Source of the DNA: Luteimonas viscosa
GTDB taxonomy: Bacteria > Pseudomonadota > Gammaproteobacteria > Xanthomonadales > Xanthomonadaceae
Assembly: GCF_008244685.1 (NCBI RefSeq)
Contig: NZ_VTFT01000003.1
Coordinates: 186,001 to 250,000, forward strand
Direction: 5' to 3'
Length of the DNA stretch: 64,000 nucleotides
Every line of letters begins with the position of its first letter. Positions within the stretch are counted from its first letter, which is position 1. A program made the translations under genes and the position numbers. Positions 15,851 to 27,653 of this stretch are shown in pieces. A model generated the notes under the pieces. The model made no database searches and was not told the origin of the DNA. It saw nothing but the letters and a program-made list of their open reading frames with translations.

Positions 15851-16951
15851 TCAGGTCGTGGACAAGCGCCGGGCGTGGACCGTGATTTCCTCGCGGTCGT
15901 GGTAGAGCTGGCGCGCGCGCAGCGCGAGCGGCACGCCGGCGGCCTCGGCGAAGGCATCCAGGCTGTGGCGGGTTTCCAGCCAGCGCTTCTTCATCGGCAG
16001 CTTGAGGTTGAAGATCGCCTGCCGGCACCAGCCCTCGCGGAACCATTCGCCCATGCGGCGCGCGACCCGGGCCGGCTGCTCGACCATGTCGCAGACCATC
16101 CAGTCCAGCGGGCGTGCGGGGTGCCAGTGGAAGCCGTCGGCGCGCAGGTGTTCGACCAGGCCGGTCTCGAGGACGTGCGGTCGCAGCGGGCCGTTGTCGA
16201 TCGCGATCACGCGCAGGCCGTGGCGCGCCAGCACCCAGGTCCAGCCGCCCGGCGCGGCGCCGAGGTCGGCCGCGGTCATGCCGGGGCGCAGCCATTCGCG
16301 TCGCTGCGCCTCGTCGAGCAGGGTCAGCAGCGCTTCCTCCAGCTTCAGCGCCGAACGCGAGGGCGCGTCCGCGTGCAGCCTGAGCCGCGGCACGCCGAGC
16401 GGCCAGGGGGCGCTGTTGGCGGGATCGGAGTCTGCGAGCAATGCATGGTCGCCCGCCACGAAGCACACGTGCAGGCGCGGCAGCCGCGGGTCGTCCGACG
16501 CGGCGAGCAGGCCACGCTTGCGCAACACCGGGCGCAGCGCGTTGCCGAAGCTGCGCGCCAGTCCCGAGAGCGGCTTGCCGGCGTCGGAGTCGGGATGCTC
16601 CACCCAGAGCTCGCCGTAGCGCGTCACCTGGACCCGGTGTGCGGATGGACTCGCAGGCGCGTCGACCGCGACCCGCGACGACTCGATCGCATCGAGCATC
16701 GGCGCGATCCGGTCGCGCGGGTCGAGATCGCGCAGCTCCGCGAACAGCCGCAGCGACTGCCTCGCGAATACCAGCGTGCGCCACGGCAGGCGCGTCGCCA
16801 TGGCGGGGTCGTCACCGAGGAACAGCACATGGCCGTCGCCGCGGGTGGCACGGGCATAACCGGGGATGCCCGCTTCGGCGGCGCGCTCGCCGAGCTCGGC
16901 TGCGAGATCGGGCTCGAAGCCGGCGCGGCAGTAGCACAGCAGGCCGTTCAT
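15851..16951 (-). CDS. rlmM: 23S rRNA (cytidine-2498-2'-O)-methyltransferase RlmM
   Basis: SAM-dependent methyltransferase that 2'-O-methylates C2498 in the peptidyl-transferase region of 23S rRNA. The product is 366 residues, the usual length. It begins MNGLLCYCRAGFEPDLAAEL as expected for the THUMP-containing N-terminal half. The Rossmann methyltransferase half carries DLGAAPGGWTWVL near residue 235 and VCDMVEQPARV with the catalytic aspartate, and the catalytic lysine follows in FNLKLPMKKRW. It stands alone on the minus strand, with an 81-base gap to the deaminase gene's stop. Confidence 0.95.
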   Translation of the reverse strand: MNGLLCYCRAGFEPDLAAELGERAAEAGIPGYARATRGDGHVLFLGDDPAMATRLPWRTLVFARQSLRLFAELRDLDPRDRIAPMLDAIESSRVAVDAPASPSAHRVQVTRYGELWVEHPDSDAGKPLSGLARSFGNALRPVLRKRGLLAASDDPRLPRLHVCFVAGDHALLADSDPANSAPWPLGVPRLRLHADAPSRSALKLEEALLTLLDEAQRREWLRPGMTAADLGAAPGGWTWVLARHGLRVIAIDNGPLRPHVLETGLVEHLRADGFHWHPARPLDWMVCDMVEQPARVARRMGEWFREGWCRQAIFNLKLPMKKRWLETRHSLDAFAEAAGVPLALRARQLYHDREEITVHARRLSTT

Positions 16952-17032
16952 GGCGCGGTTCGCACGCTGCGTCCGTCGCCCGGATCCAGGGGCGAAGGTG
17001 GCGCCGCGACTGCGATTGCGACGCCTGCGGAG

Positions 17033-17614
17033 TCAGTAGCGGCGCGCATCGGACTGCCCGTAGCGGCGCAGTACCTCGCGCGCGGCGTCGCGATGCAGGT
17101 CGCGCACCACCTCGATCCCGCGGCGCTCGAGTTCGCCGACCCAGTCGGCGGGCAGCGGGCCCTCGTCGAACTCGGTGAGCGCTTCCACGTCTTCCGAGCG
17201 CGCACCGATCAGCAGGCGGTCGATCCCGGCCCAGACGGTGGCGCCATAGCACTGGCAGCAGGGTTGCGACGAGGTCGCCAGCACGTAGCGGCCGACGATG
17301 TTGTCGTCGAGGTCGCGGTTCATGCGCGCGCGCTGCAGCCGTTGCTGCGCCAGCATGCAGGCCATCGTCTCCGCATGCGCGACCGAGCAGTGCTGCGGCA
17401 GCACGCGGTTGACGCCGACCGAGACGATGCGGTCGTTGGCGGCGTCGAACACCACCGCGCCGAACGGACCGCCGCTGCCGGCCTCGATGTTGAGGCGCGA
17501 CAGCTCGATCGCCAGCGCGACCTTCGACTCGTCGCCGGGATAGGCGTGCCCGGTGTCGACCTGGGCGTGGACCCATTCGGGCAGCGAGAGGGCGACCTGG
17601 ACGTGCAGGCTCAT
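17033..17614 (-). CDS. Nucleoside/cytidine deaminase family protein
   Basis: A 193-residue zinc deaminase of the CMP/dCMP deaminase superfamily (tRNA-adenosine or guanine deaminase-like). The zinc and proton-relay motif is HAETMACML (HAE). The cysteine motif normally written PCxxC is QPCCQC, with the pair correctly spaced. GGPFGAVVFD upstream forms the substrate-binding strand. ATG 17614 overlaps the stop of the lipoprotein gene (ATGA), which sets the start; the long ORF upstream is a shadow. The purine or pyrimidine substrate is unclear. Confidence 0.9.
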   Translation of the reverse strand: MSLHVQVALSLPEWVHAQVDTGHAYPGDESKVALAIELSRLNIEAGSGGPFGAVVFDAANDRIVSVGVNRVLPQHCSVAHAETMACMLAQQRLQRARMNRDLDDNIVGRYVLATSSQPCCQCYGATVWAGIDRLLIGARSEDVEALTEFDEGPLPADWVGELERRGIEVVRDLHRDAAREVLRRYGQSDARRY

Positions 17615-17999
17615 CGATCCACCCGGATCGGCCCGTCCACCGCCTGGCAGCGCCCCTGGACGCAGTCGCAGGCCTGGATGTCCTTCCATCCGCACACGGA
17701 CGACATGCCGCTGCGCTCGCATTGCGCGCGCACCGCGTCGGGATCGATCGGACTGTCCTTGTTGACGCAGGCCGGGAAGTAGCCGCAGCAGTTGCCGACG
17801 TTCTTCACCGCGCAGTCGCCGGCGATGCGGCAGGAGGCGTCCGGTACGCCGGGCGTCGCGGGCAGTGCGGGCGATGTCACGGGTGGCGCGGGGTCGCCGG
17901 GCGTCCCGGACGGGACGGACGTCGCCCGCGGCGCGCAGGCGCTGGCGCCCAGCACGAGACACAGGGCGAACATGACGCTGCGAAGGCGCATCGCGGGCA

Positions 18000-18000
<1 letters not shown>
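17611..18000 (-). CDS. Cysteine-rich lipoprotein of unknown function
   Basis: A 129-residue predicted lipoprotein. The signal peptide (LRSVMFALCLVLGASACAP) ends in a lipobox ending ASAC, followed by a proline/serine/threonine-rich linker of about 30 residues. The C-terminal domain has many cysteines: CRIAGDC, GNCCGYFPAC, AQCER, SVCGWKDIQACDCVQGRC. That spacing suggests several disulfides in the periplasm or at the outer membrane. I do not recognise a named family. Its ATG shares one base with the glnS stop (TGATG) and its stop overlaps the deaminase start, so glnS, this gene and the deaminase form an overlapping series. Confidence 0.8.
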
Positions 18001-19760
<1,760 letters not shown>

Positions 19761-19907
19761 GGCGCACGTGGGGGGCAAAAACGACAGTGTAGCCGAGCAC
19801 CCGCGGGGGCCTCTCGCAAGTCTGCATGGCTGCTGCGTGACCGATAATGTGATGTGCGGCAGAATTTGTCGGCACGGAACTTGCTCGGGAAGGCACAGGA
19901 GGGCCGG

Positions 19908-20024
19908 ATGTCAGAGGGCAGCCACATCGCCGGGTACGCGCCCGCGCCGTCGCCGTGTCGACCGGCGCCGGAGCGGCCTGTCGCGCGCGCGACGAGGGCG
20001 CGGGGAGGGTGTCCTGAGCACTAG
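19908..20024 (+). CDS. Possible 38-codon upstream ORF before the diguanylate cyclase
   Basis: A strong Shine-Dalgarno sequence (AGGAGGG, 19897-19903) lies four bases before an ATG at 19908. The ORF encodes [12 protein letters not shown] followed by a proline/arginine-rich stretch and stops at TAG 20022-20024. It overlaps the probable start region of the GGDEF gene in another frame. It may be a leader peptide that couples translation to the downstream gene. Alternatively it is the true N-terminus of that gene, displaced by a one-base indel (biological or sequencing). No homology is claimed. Confidence 0.3.
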   Translation: MSEGSHIAGYAPAPSPCRPAPERPVARATRARGGCPEH

Positions 20025-22203
20025 CCCGCGCCATGCCGAAGGCGGGCGCCACGACGGCCTGATCGCGATCTGCCTGGCGCTCCTGCTCGGGCTGGTTGCG
20101 GTGGCGGTGGCTGGCGGACTTCCCGAGACCTCCGGCGTGCAGGTCTCCGTCGTCGCGCTGCCGGACGGGTCGCCGCCTGCGGTCGCCGCGGAAGTCGTGC
20201 AGGCCCGCGACGCACACGGCGTGGCCCTGCTGCGGTTCGAACTGCCGCAGGACGGCACCGGCTCGCGCTGGGTGGTCCGGCTGCAGCGCGAGGCGGTGGA
20301 GTCGGTATGGCTGCAGCGCGACGAATGGCGCAGCCCCGCGCTCGGGTTCTTCGCGCCCGAAGCCGAGGCGGGCGCGCTGCCCAGCAGCTTCCTGTTCGCG
20401 CTGCCGGCGGACTGGGTCGGTCCGGTGGAGGTCGAACTGCACTCGCTGGGCAACGCGCGCCGTGTCCTGCACCCGCAGGTGATGCGCGAGGCGCAGGCCA
20501 TGCGGCTCGAACAGCACGGGGTCGCGGCCAGCGCGATGATCTACGCAAGCCTGTTCACCATCGGCCTGCTGGCGCTGGCGCTGTTCTCGGCTGCGCGCGA
20601 CCGGATGTTCCTCGCCCTGTTCGCGTTCGCCGGGATCGCGCTGCTGGCGCTTTCCGCCGTCAACGGGCATCTGTACCAGGTGCCGGGACTGCGGGCGTTC
20701 GCCTTCTGGCGGGTCCAGGGCGTGATCGCGCTGGTGATGCTGCTGTGCGCGGCGTGGCTGCAGATGCTGTTGCAGTACGCGGGCATGCACCAGGCGCGTT
20801 CGCGCTGGAAGCGGGTGGTCGACGGCGTGTCGCTCGCCCTGGTCGTGCTGGTGGCGCTGTGTCTGCTCAACGTCCCGCAGGTGGCGCGGGTGCTGGTGCA
20901 GGTGCAGGTCGTGCCGTTCGGCCTCGCGCTGTTGCTGGGGCTGCTGCTGCTGATCGACGCGGTCCGGCGCCGCACGCTGATGGCCTGGCCGCTGGCGGCG
21001 CTGGCGGTGCTGACCGTGACCGGCGTGGTGCTGCTGGAGCTTTCGACCCGCGGCCACCTGGTCGACACCATGGTGGTTCGCTACGGCTATCAGCTGGCGA
21101 TCGTGGTCGGCGTGGCGATCCTCGCGGTGGGGCTGGTCGGCCGCATCGGCGAGTACCGGCACCAGCGCGACCGCGAGCTGCTGGCGCGCGCGGACACCGA
21201 ACGGCGCATGCAGCGCGAGGCCGCCCGCTCGGACCTGGTCTCCGAGCTGCAGTCGCGGCTGCGCTCGCTGCCGATGGCCGAACTCCAGGCGACGGCGTTC
21301 CGCCTGCTGATCGACCGGCTCATGCCGCTGCTGCCTGCCGAACGCTGCATCGTCGCGACCCAGGGCTACCACGGCCAGGACCAGCTCGTGGTGGAACCGG
21401 CCGGCGGCCTGGATGCGCTGCGGACGCAACTGGGCCGGCGCCAGCTCGCATTGAAGCGCCAGGCGGCGAACGGCATCGCGCTGCAGCAGCCGGTGACCGA
21501 GGAGGGACAGGCGTCGATCGTGGCGATCGAGGCGGTGGTGCCGCTGCAGATCCGCGGCCCGGCGTGGGGCGCGCTGCTGCTGCACCGCAAGGGCGCCGAC
21601 GGCTTCACCACCGAGGAACTGTCGCTCGCCAGCGACTTCGCGCGGCAGACCCTGCTCCACGTCGACCAGGCGGCCGCCGCGCTCCAGCTCCGGCGCTCGG
21701 CCGAACTCGACGCGCTGACCGGCAGTTTCAACCGCCGCACGATCGACCACTGGCTGTCGCGCAGCTTCATCGAAGGCGCGCGCGAGCGGCAGCCGGTGTC
21801 GGTGCTGTTCATCGACCTGGACCACTTCAAGTCGGTCAACGACCGCCACGGCCATGCCTGCGGCGACCACTGCCTGCGCGAGGTCGCCCTGGCGCTGCGC
21901 GGCGCGCTGCAGGAGGGCGACCTGTTCGGCCGCTACGGCGGCGAGGAATTCATCGTCATCCTGCCCGGCCGAGGCGGCGCGGCGGCGCGCATGGTCGCGG
22001 AACAACTGCGCATGGCGGTGGAGAACCTGCGCCCGGAGTGGAACGGACAACCGCTGCGGCTCACGGTCAGCGTCGGCGTCGCCACCCGGCTGGAGCACGA
22101 GGACAGCCCGGAGGCCACGCTCGAACGCGCCGACCGCGCGCTGTACTCGGCCAAGGCCCACGGCCGCAACTGCGTTCAGGTGGCGCCGGCGGTGTTCCGC
22201 TGA
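20014..22203 (+). CDS. Membrane-bound diguanylate cyclase with GAF and GGDEF domains
   Basis: Makes cyclic di-GMP from two GTP. The order is a signal/first helix ([20 protein letters not shown]), a periplasmic beta-rich 7TMR-DISM-like sensor, about seven membrane helices (roughly 20540-21150), a short coiled coil, a GAF-like domain (about 21240-21700) and a GGDEF domain. The active site is intact: RYGGEEF at 21931-21951, plus [12 protein letters not shown]. The inhibitory I-site RxxD is absent (QEGD instead), so product inhibition through it is unlikely. The start is uncertain. No plausible ATG or GTG precedes the first helix; CTG 20014, with GGGGAGGG upstream, gives 729 residues, and ATG 19852 adds an arginine-rich stretch that looks non-coding. 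Confidence 0.85.
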   Translation: MSTSPRHAEGGRHDGLIAICLALLLGLVAVAVAGGLPETSGVQVSVVALPDGSPPAVAAEVVQARDAHGVALLRFELPQDGTGSRWVVRLQREAVESVWLQRDEWRSPALGFFAPEAEAGALPSSFLFALPADWVGPVEVELHSLGNARRVLHPQVMREAQAMRLEQHGVAASAMIYASLFTIGLLALALFSAARDRMFLALFAFAGIALLALSAVNGHLYQVPGLRAFAFWRVQGVIALVMLLCAAWLQMLLQYAGMHQARSRWKRVVDGVSLALVVLVALCLLNVPQVARVLVQVQVVPFGLALLLGLLLLIDAVRRRTLMAWPLAALAVLTVTGVVLLELSTRGHLVDTMVVRYGYQLAIVVGVAILAVGLVGRIGEYRHQRDRELLARADTERRMQREAARSDLVSELQSRLRSLPMAELQATAFRLLIDRLMPLLPAERCIVATQGYHGQDQLVVEPAGGLDALRTQLGRRQLALKRQAANGIALQQPVTEEGQASIVAIEAVVPLQIRGPAWGALLLHRKGADGFTTEELSLASDFARQTLLHVDQAAAALQLRRSAELDALTGSFNRRTIDHWLSRSFIEGARERQPVSVLFIDLDHFKSVNDRHGHACGDHCLREVALALRGALQEGDLFGRYGGEEFIVILPGRGGAAARMVAEQLRMAVENLRPEWNGQPLRLTVSVGVATRLEHEDSPEATLERADRALYSAKAHGRNCVQVAPAVFR

Positions 22204-22291
22204 GGCGGTTTCCCGGCAGGCCCGCGCAGCGCGACGGTTGAAGTGGCGCGAGGCGGCCACAGATCAACGCCAGTCCTTCGGAGCGAACACG

Positions 22292-22939
<648 letters not shown>

Positions 22940-23019
22940 GACGGGCAAGCCCGCGACATCCGCCGCCGCCGCGTTCGCCTGTCAGGCAACGCGGCAGCCG
23001 GCGCACCGAAAAAAACCGC

Positions 23020-23667
23020 CTAGGGCACCACCTGCAGCGCGCAGACGTAGACCAGCTCGCAGGCGCCGTTGCCGCTGTCGTCGCGGGTGAGCGAGCTGCG
23101 CCAGCGCCAGCCGTCCGGCGCGTCGACCTGCACCAGCCAGCCGTCGATGCGCACGGTGTCGTCGCGGCGCACGCCGCGCAACGCGCGGGCCACCGCGGGT
23201 GTCGACGGGATCATGTGCATGTTGGCGCTGCTGCGGACGATCTCCCGCGGCGGCAGCGGCGGGCTGCCCTGCCAGCGGTACCGGTACCAGCGCGAGGACT
23301 GCGAGATGTCGAGCCGCGCCAGCACCTCGTCCTCGCGCATGCGATTCCAGCCCAGCGCGAGGTCGGTGGGCGAGAACGCGGCCTCGCGACCGATCGAATA
23401 GTCCTCCCTGCGCAGCACCCGCGCCTCGATCCTGAAACCGGCAAGCGGTGTCAGCGCGCCGGCCTCGAGGCGGAAGGGCCCGACTTCGCGCGGCACGCCG
23501 GTCTGCAAGGGGATATCGCTGGAGACCACGCCCGGCGGCAGCGGACAGGACGGGTCGGTACCGGCCGCCTGGGCCGGCGCGTCGGGCGTGCGCGGCGAAT
23601 AGGGCGAAAACCACCAGCCGAGCGTTCCGAGCAGCAGCCCGGCCAGCGCCAGCTTGCGCAGCGCCAT
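23020..23667 (-). CDS. Conserved exported protein of unknown function
   Basis: A 215-residue protein with an N-terminal hydrophobic segment (KLALAGLLLGTLGWWFS) followed by a proline-rich linker, so it is anchored in or exported across the inner membrane. The C-terminal half contains SSANMHMIPSTPAVARAL, RRDDTVRIDGWLVQVD and DGWRWRSSLTRDDSGNGACELVYV. I recall this pattern from uncharacterised gammaproteobacterial proteins. The alternating strands suggest a small beta-barrel. It starts a few bases after the rnk stop, so the two are likely co-transcribed. Confidence 0.75.
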   Translation of the reverse strand: MALRKLALAGLLLGTLGWWFSPYSPRTPDAPAQAAGTDPSCPLPPGVVSSDIPLQTGVPREVGPFRLEAGALTPLAGFRIEARVLRREDYSIGREAAFSPTDLALGWNRMREDEVLARLDISQSSRWYRYRWQGSPPLPPREIVRSSANMHMIPSTPAVARALRGVRRDDTVRIDGWLVQVDAPDGWRWRSSLTRDDSGNGACELVYVCALQVVP

Positions 23668-23673
23668 GCGCGA

Positions 23674-24081
23674 TCAGCCCGCGGCGTGGACGCCGGTGAC
23701 GCGCAGGCGCAGCGGCCTGCCCTGGGGCGTGGCCCAGTCGATCGACTGGCCGACCGACAGGCCGAGCAGCGCGCTGCCCACCGGCGCCAGCACCGAGATC
23801 CGGCCGGCGCCGGCGTCGGCTTCCTGCGGGTAGACGAGGGTGAGGGTGTGCTTCTCGCCGCTGGTCTCGTCGACGCATTCGACCCGCGAGTGCATGCCGA
23901 CCACGCCGGCCGGCATGTCCGCGTCGTCGACGATGTCGGCGCGGACCAGCTCGCCGAGCAGGGCCTCCGCGGTGGCGTCGTGCTGCCATTGCGGCGCCTC
24001 GAGCATCGCTTCCAGCCGCGCGGCATCGCGGCGCGAGACGACGATCGACGGCGGCAGGCCGCTGGGGGTCTGGTGGCTCAT
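23674..24081 (-). CDS. rnk: GreA/GreB-family elongation factor, Rnk-like
   Basis: A 135-residue protein with the C-terminal FKBP-like fold of GreA/GreB but only a very short N-terminal part, as in Rnk (regulator of nucleoside diphosphate kinase), which binds RNA polymerase without the long coiled coil. Typical pieces are VVSRRDAARLEAML, GMHSRVECVDETSGEKHTLTLVYP and ISVLAPVGSALLGLSVGQSIDW. ATG 24081 (MSHQTPSGLPP) is preferred over an in-frame start 14 codons upstream. The 146 bases between it and oxyR hold no obvious feature. Confidence 0.88.
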   Translation of the reverse strand: MSHQTPSGLPPSIVVSRRDAARLEAMLEAPQWQHDATAEALLGELVRADIVDDADMPAGVVGMHSRVECVDETSGEKHTLTLVYPQEADAGAGRISVLAPVGSALLGLSVGQSIDWATPQGRPLRLRVTGVHAAG

Positions 24082-24227
24082 GGTGTTTCGGCTCCGTATC
24101 CGGTGCGGGCGGGTGGCGGCCATCGCCCAAAGAAAAACGGACGGCGCGTCCGGCGCGTCGCCCGCTCGTGGTGAGGCCTACCGTAGCGCCCCGGACGCCG
24201 GGCTTCAAGGGCGCCGGCAGCCGCGGT

Positions 24228-25178
24228 TCAGAGCATGTCGGGCGGGGGCGCGGTTTCCGGCGCAGGCCCGGTCAGCGGATTGTCCAGCAGCCCGGGCGGC
24301 AGGGCGCGGAAGATCGCCGCAAGCTGCGTGAGGAACTCCGACATCGCCGAACTGCGGCGCCAGAACATGGCGATCTCGCGGCTGGGCTGCGAGTCGCTGA
24401 ACGACAGCAGCCGGATGTTCTGCGGGTGCGCGACCGGTGGTTGCACGGCCAGCGTCGGCAACAGGGTGATGCCGACGTTCGCCGCGACCATCTGCCGCAG
24501 CGTTTCCAGGCTGGTGGCGCGGAACTCGCTCTTCTCCTGTGCGCCCGCCAGCTGGCAGACGTCGAGGGTCTGCCGGCGCAGGCAGTGGCCGTCCTCCAGC
24601 AGCAGCAGGTCTTCCCGCGCGAGGTCGTCGACGCTCAGCGCCTTCTGCTTCGCCAGCCGGTGCTGTTCCGGTACCGCGAGCAGGAACGGTTCCTCGAACA
24701 GGTATTCGTGGTGCAGCTGGTCGTCGTGCACCGGCAGCGCCAGGATCGCGGCGTCGAGACGGCCATCGCGCAGCCGCGCCAGCAGTTCGTCGCTCTTTTC
24801 CTCCACCAGGAGCATCTGCAGGTCGGGGAAGCGCCGACGGATCGGCGGGACCACGTGCGGCAGCAGGTAGGGCCCGAGCGTGGGGAAGATGCCGAGGCGG
24901 ACGATCCCGGCCTCGGGCCGCTGGCTGCGGCGCGCCGCCTCCTTCATCTGCTCGACCTCGGACACCACACGCCGCGCCCGCTCGACGATCTCCACGCCGA
25001 TGGGCGTCAGCATCACCTTGCGCGGCGCGCGCTCGATAAGCGACACGCCCAGTTCGTCCTCGAGCTTGCGCAACTGGGTCGAAAGCGTCGGCTGGCTGAC
25101 GAAGCTGGCGGCGGCGGCGCGGCCGAAATGACGATGGTCGGCGACCGCGATCAGGTACTTGAGGTCGCGCAGGTTCAT
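24228..25178 (-). CDS. oxyR: Peroxide-sensing LysR-type regulator OxyR
   Basis: Transcription factor that forms an intramolecular disulfide on contact with hydrogen peroxide and activates antioxidant genes. The 316-residue protein has an N-terminal winged helix (LKYLIAVADHRHFGRAAAA, SQPTLSTQLRKLED). The two redox cysteines are at residues 199 and 208 in LEDGHCLRRQTLDVC, the same numbering as Escherichia coli OxyR. It lies 83 bases downstream of ahpF on the same strand, so the sensor is probably transcribed with its main target, ahpC-ahpF. Candidate OxyR sites lie upstream of ahpC. Confidence 0.96.
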   Translation of the reverse strand: MNLRDLKYLIAVADHRHFGRAAAASFVSQPTLSTQLRKLEDELGVSLIERAPRKVMLTPIGVEIVERARRVVSEVEQMKEAARRSQRPEAGIVRLGIFPTLGPYLLPHVVPPIRRRFPDLQMLLVEEKSDELLARLRDGRLDAAILALPVHDDQLHHEYLFEEPFLLAVPEQHRLAKQKALSVDDLAREDLLLLEDGHCLRRQTLDVCQLAGAQEKSEFRATSLETLRQMVAANVGITLLPTLAVQPPVAHPQNIRLLSFSDSQPSREIAMFWRRSSAMSEFLTQLAAIFRALPPGLLDNPLTGPAPETAPPPDML

Positions 25179-25261
25179 GCGTCGATGGTCCGGGGGGCGC
25201 AGCCCTTTCGAAACCGGCGCAGATCCCCCGCCTCGCGACCGATGACGGGGGCGGTCCGCAC

Positions 25262-26851
25262 TTACGCGGCCTGGGCTTCGGCGGGCGCGACCGGCGCCGA
25301 GGCGCGGATCAGGTGGTCGAACGCGGCCAGCGCGGCCTTCGAGCCTTCGCCCATCGCGATCACGATCTGCTTGTACGGCACCGTGGTGCAGTCGCCGGCC
25401 GCGAACACGCCCGGCACGCTGGTCTGGCCACGGTCGTCGACCAGGATCTCGCCGCGCGGCGACAGCGCCACCGTGCCCTGGAGCCATTCGGTATTGGGCA
25501 GCAGCCCGATCTGCACGAACACGCCCTCCAGTTCCAGCCGGTGCGCATCGCCGCCGACGCGGTCCCTGTACACCAGGCCGGTGACCCGGTTGCCGTCGCC
25601 CAGCACTTCGGTGGTCTGCGCCGAGACGACGATACGGACGTTGTCGAGGCTGCGCAGCTTGCGCTGCAGCACCTCGTCGGCGCGCAGCCGGGCGTCGAAC
25701 TCGATCAGGGTGACGTGGGAGGCGATGCCGGCGAGGTCGATCGCCGCCTCGACCCCGGAATTGCCGCCGCCCACCACCGCCACGCGCTTGCCCTTGAACA
25801 GCGGGCCGTCGCAGTGCGGGCAGTAGGCCACGCCCTTGTTGCGGTAGAGCTCCTCGCCGGGTACGCCCATCTGCCGCCAGCGCGCGCCGGTGGACAGCAC
25901 CACGGTCTTCGACTTCAGCGATGCGCCGTTGGCCAGTTCCACCTCGACCAGGCCGTCGGCGCCGGCGGGCAGCAGCGCGGTGGCGCGCTGCAGGTCCATC
26001 ACGTCGACGTCGTACTCGCGCACGTGCTGTTCGAGCTGGGCGGCGAGCTTCGGGCCTTCGGTGTGCTGGACCGAGATGAAGTTCTCGATCGCCATCGTGT
26101 CCAGTACCTGGCCGCCGAAGCGTTCGGCCGCGACGCCGGTGCGGATGCCCTTGCGCGCGGCGTAGATCGCCGCGGCCGCGCCGGCGGGGCCGCCGCCGAC
26201 CACCAGCATGTCGAACGGCGCCTTGCCGGCGATCTTCGCGGCCTCGCGCTTTTCGGCGCCCGTGTCGAGGCGGGCGACGATCTGCTCCAGCGTCATCCGG
26301 CCCTGGTCGAACGGCGCGCCGTTGAGGTAGATGGACGGCACCGACATCACCTCGCGCGCTTCGACCTCGTCCTGGAACAGGGCGCCGTCGATGGCGACGT
26401 GGCGGATGTTGGGGTTCAGCACCGCGGCGAGGTTCAGTGCCTGGACCACGTCCGGGCAGTTCTGGCAGCTGAGCGAGTAGTAGGTCTCGAACAGGAACTC
26501 GCCTTCCAGCGCACGCACCTGCTCGATCGCCTCGGCCGTGGCCTTGGACGGGTGCCCGCCCACCTGCAGCAGCGCCAGCACCAGCGAGGTGAACTCGTGG
26601 CCCATCGGCAGGCCGGCGAAGCGCAGGTGGATTTCGTGCCCGGGGGAGGTCAGCGCGAAGGAGGGCTTGCGCTCGGCGTCGTCGCGGCGCACTTCGAGCG
26701 TGATCCGGTCGGACTGCGCGCGGATGTCCTCGAGCAGTTCGAGCATCTCCTTCGACTTCTCGCCATCGTCGACCGACGCGACGATCGCCACCGGGCGTTG
26801 CAGCCGTTCGAGATAGCCCTTGAGCTGGGCCTTGAGGTCGTTGTCGAGCAT
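25262..26851 (-). CDS. ahpF: Alkyl hydroperoxide reductase subunit F (AhpF)
   Basis: NADH-dependent flavoprotein disulfide reductase that regenerates AhpC. The 529-residue protein has the tandem thioredoxin-like N-terminal domain with redox centre C129-QN-C132. The FAD-binding [14 protein letters not shown] is near residue 219, the second dithiol C344-PH-C347 sits in [10 protein letters not shown], and the NADH-binding motif [12 protein letters not shown] follows. ATG 26851 has a purine-rich upstream stretch (gggggag). It is separated from ahpC by 173 bases that contain a long inverted repeat. Confidence 0.97.
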   Translation of the reverse strand: MLDNDLKAQLKGYLERLQRPVAIVASVDDGEKSKEMLELLEDIRAQSDRITLEVRRDDAERKPSFALTSPGHEIHLRFAGLPMGHEFTSLVLALLQVGGHPSKATAEAIEQVRALEGEFLFETYYSLSCQNCPDVVQALNLAAVLNPNIRHVAIDGALFQDEVEAREVMSVPSIYLNGAPFDQGRMTLEQIVARLDTGAEKREAAKIAGKAPFDMLVVGGGPAGAAAAIYAARKGIRTGVAAERFGGQVLDTMAIENFISVQHTEGPKLAAQLEQHVREYDVDVMDLQRATALLPAGADGLVEVELANGASLKSKTVVLSTGARWRQMGVPGEELYRNKGVAYCPHCDGPLFKGKRVAVVGGGNSGVEAAIDLAGIASHVTLIEFDARLRADEVLQRKLRSLDNVRIVVSAQTTEVLGDGNRVTGLVYRDRVGGDAHRLELEGVFVQIGLLPNTEWLQGTVALSPRGEILVDDRGQTSVPGVFAAGDCTTVPYKQIVIAMGEGSKAALAAFDHLIRASAPVAPAEAQAA

Positions 26852-26880
26852 GGGGACGACTCCTGGGGGAGACAGGCGGA

Positions 26881-26974
26881 AGCGGATCGGAGCCGACGCG
26901 GGCCGTGGCTGGCGGGGCGCGGGGAGGGGAGGCGCCCGGGAGCTGGCTGGGCCGCGCATCGGCTCCGATCCGCT
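26881..26974. repeat. 16-bp perfect inverted repeat between ahpC and ahpF
   Basis: AGCGGATCGGAGCCGA at 26881-26896 is the exact reverse complement of 26959-26974, with a 62-base spacer. In the ahpC-ahpF transcript this would form a very stable stem-loop ending about 30 bases before the ahpF start. There is no U-tract, so it is not a classical terminator. It could stabilise the upstream ahpC message or reduce ahpF expression relative to ahpC. Confidence 0.75.
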
Positions 26975-27024
26975 CCCGCGCCGCAGGCTGCGGCACGGGG
27001 GCGGGTTGCGACGGGCGTCGCGGG

Positions 27025-27588
27025 TCAGATCTTGCCGACCAGGTCCAGCGACGGCTTCAGGGTCTTCTCGCCTTCCTTCCACTTGGCCGGGCAGACCTCG
27101 TTCGGATGGGCGGCGACGTACTGCGCCGCCTTGAGCTTGCGCAGGGTTTCGGTGACGTCGCGGGCGATGGCGTTGTCGTGGATCTCGACGGTCTTGACCA
27201 CGCCTTCCGGGTTGACCACGAAGGTGCCGCGCAGGGCCAGGCCCTCTTCCTCGATGTGCACGCCGAAGGCGCGCGTGAGCTGGTGGGTCGGGTCGCCGAC
27301 CAGCGGGAAGCGGGCCTTGCCTACCGCCGCCGAGGTTTCGTGCCACACCTTGTGCGAGAAGTGGGTGTCGGTGGTGACGATGTAGACCTCGGCGCCCAGC
27401 TTCTGGAACTCGGCGTAATGGTCGGCGGCGTCCTCGACCTCGGTCGGGCAGTTGAAGGTGAAGGCGGCGGGCATGAAGATCAGGACCGACCACTTGCCCT
27501 TGAGGCTGGCGTCGGTGAGTTCGATGAACTCGCCGTCCTGGTAGGCGGTGGCCTTGAACGGCGGGATCTGGGTGTTGATCAGGGACAT
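27025..27588 (-). CDS. ahpC: Alkyl hydroperoxide reductase peroxiredoxin AhpC
   Basis: Typical 2-Cys peroxiredoxin that reduces hydrogen peroxide, alkyl peroxides and peroxynitrite, and is recycled by AhpF. The product is 187 residues. The peroxidatic cysteine is residue 47 in [12 protein letters not shown] and the resolving cysteine is residue 166 in NEVCPAKW. Both match the Escherichia coli enzyme. The start ATG 27588 has AGAGG upstream. It is the first gene of the ahpC-ahpF-oxyR series and has an AT-rich promoter region quite unlike the surrounding GC-rich DNA. Confidence 0.97.
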   Translation of the reverse strand: MSLINTQIPPFKATAYQDGEFIELTDASLKGKWSVLIFMPAAFTFNCPTEVEDAADHYAEFQKLGAEVYIVTTDTHFSHKVWHETSAAVGKARFPLVGDPTHQLTRAFGVHIEEEGLALRGTFVVNPEGVVKTVEIHDNAIARDVTETLRKLKAAQYVAAHPNEVCPAKWKEGEKTLKPSLDLVGKI

Positions 27589-27653
27589 GGACGACCTCTG
27601 GTTGATGGAGGAGGGTGGCGGGACTCGATCGGCAGCGCCGGATCGACGAAGAA

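Noticed and set aside
12942..16784. 1280-codon minus-strand open frame across both ubiquinone hydroxylases, the DUF808 gene and rlmM
   Set aside because: Shadow frame; the real genes in this interval are clear on motifs in other frames.
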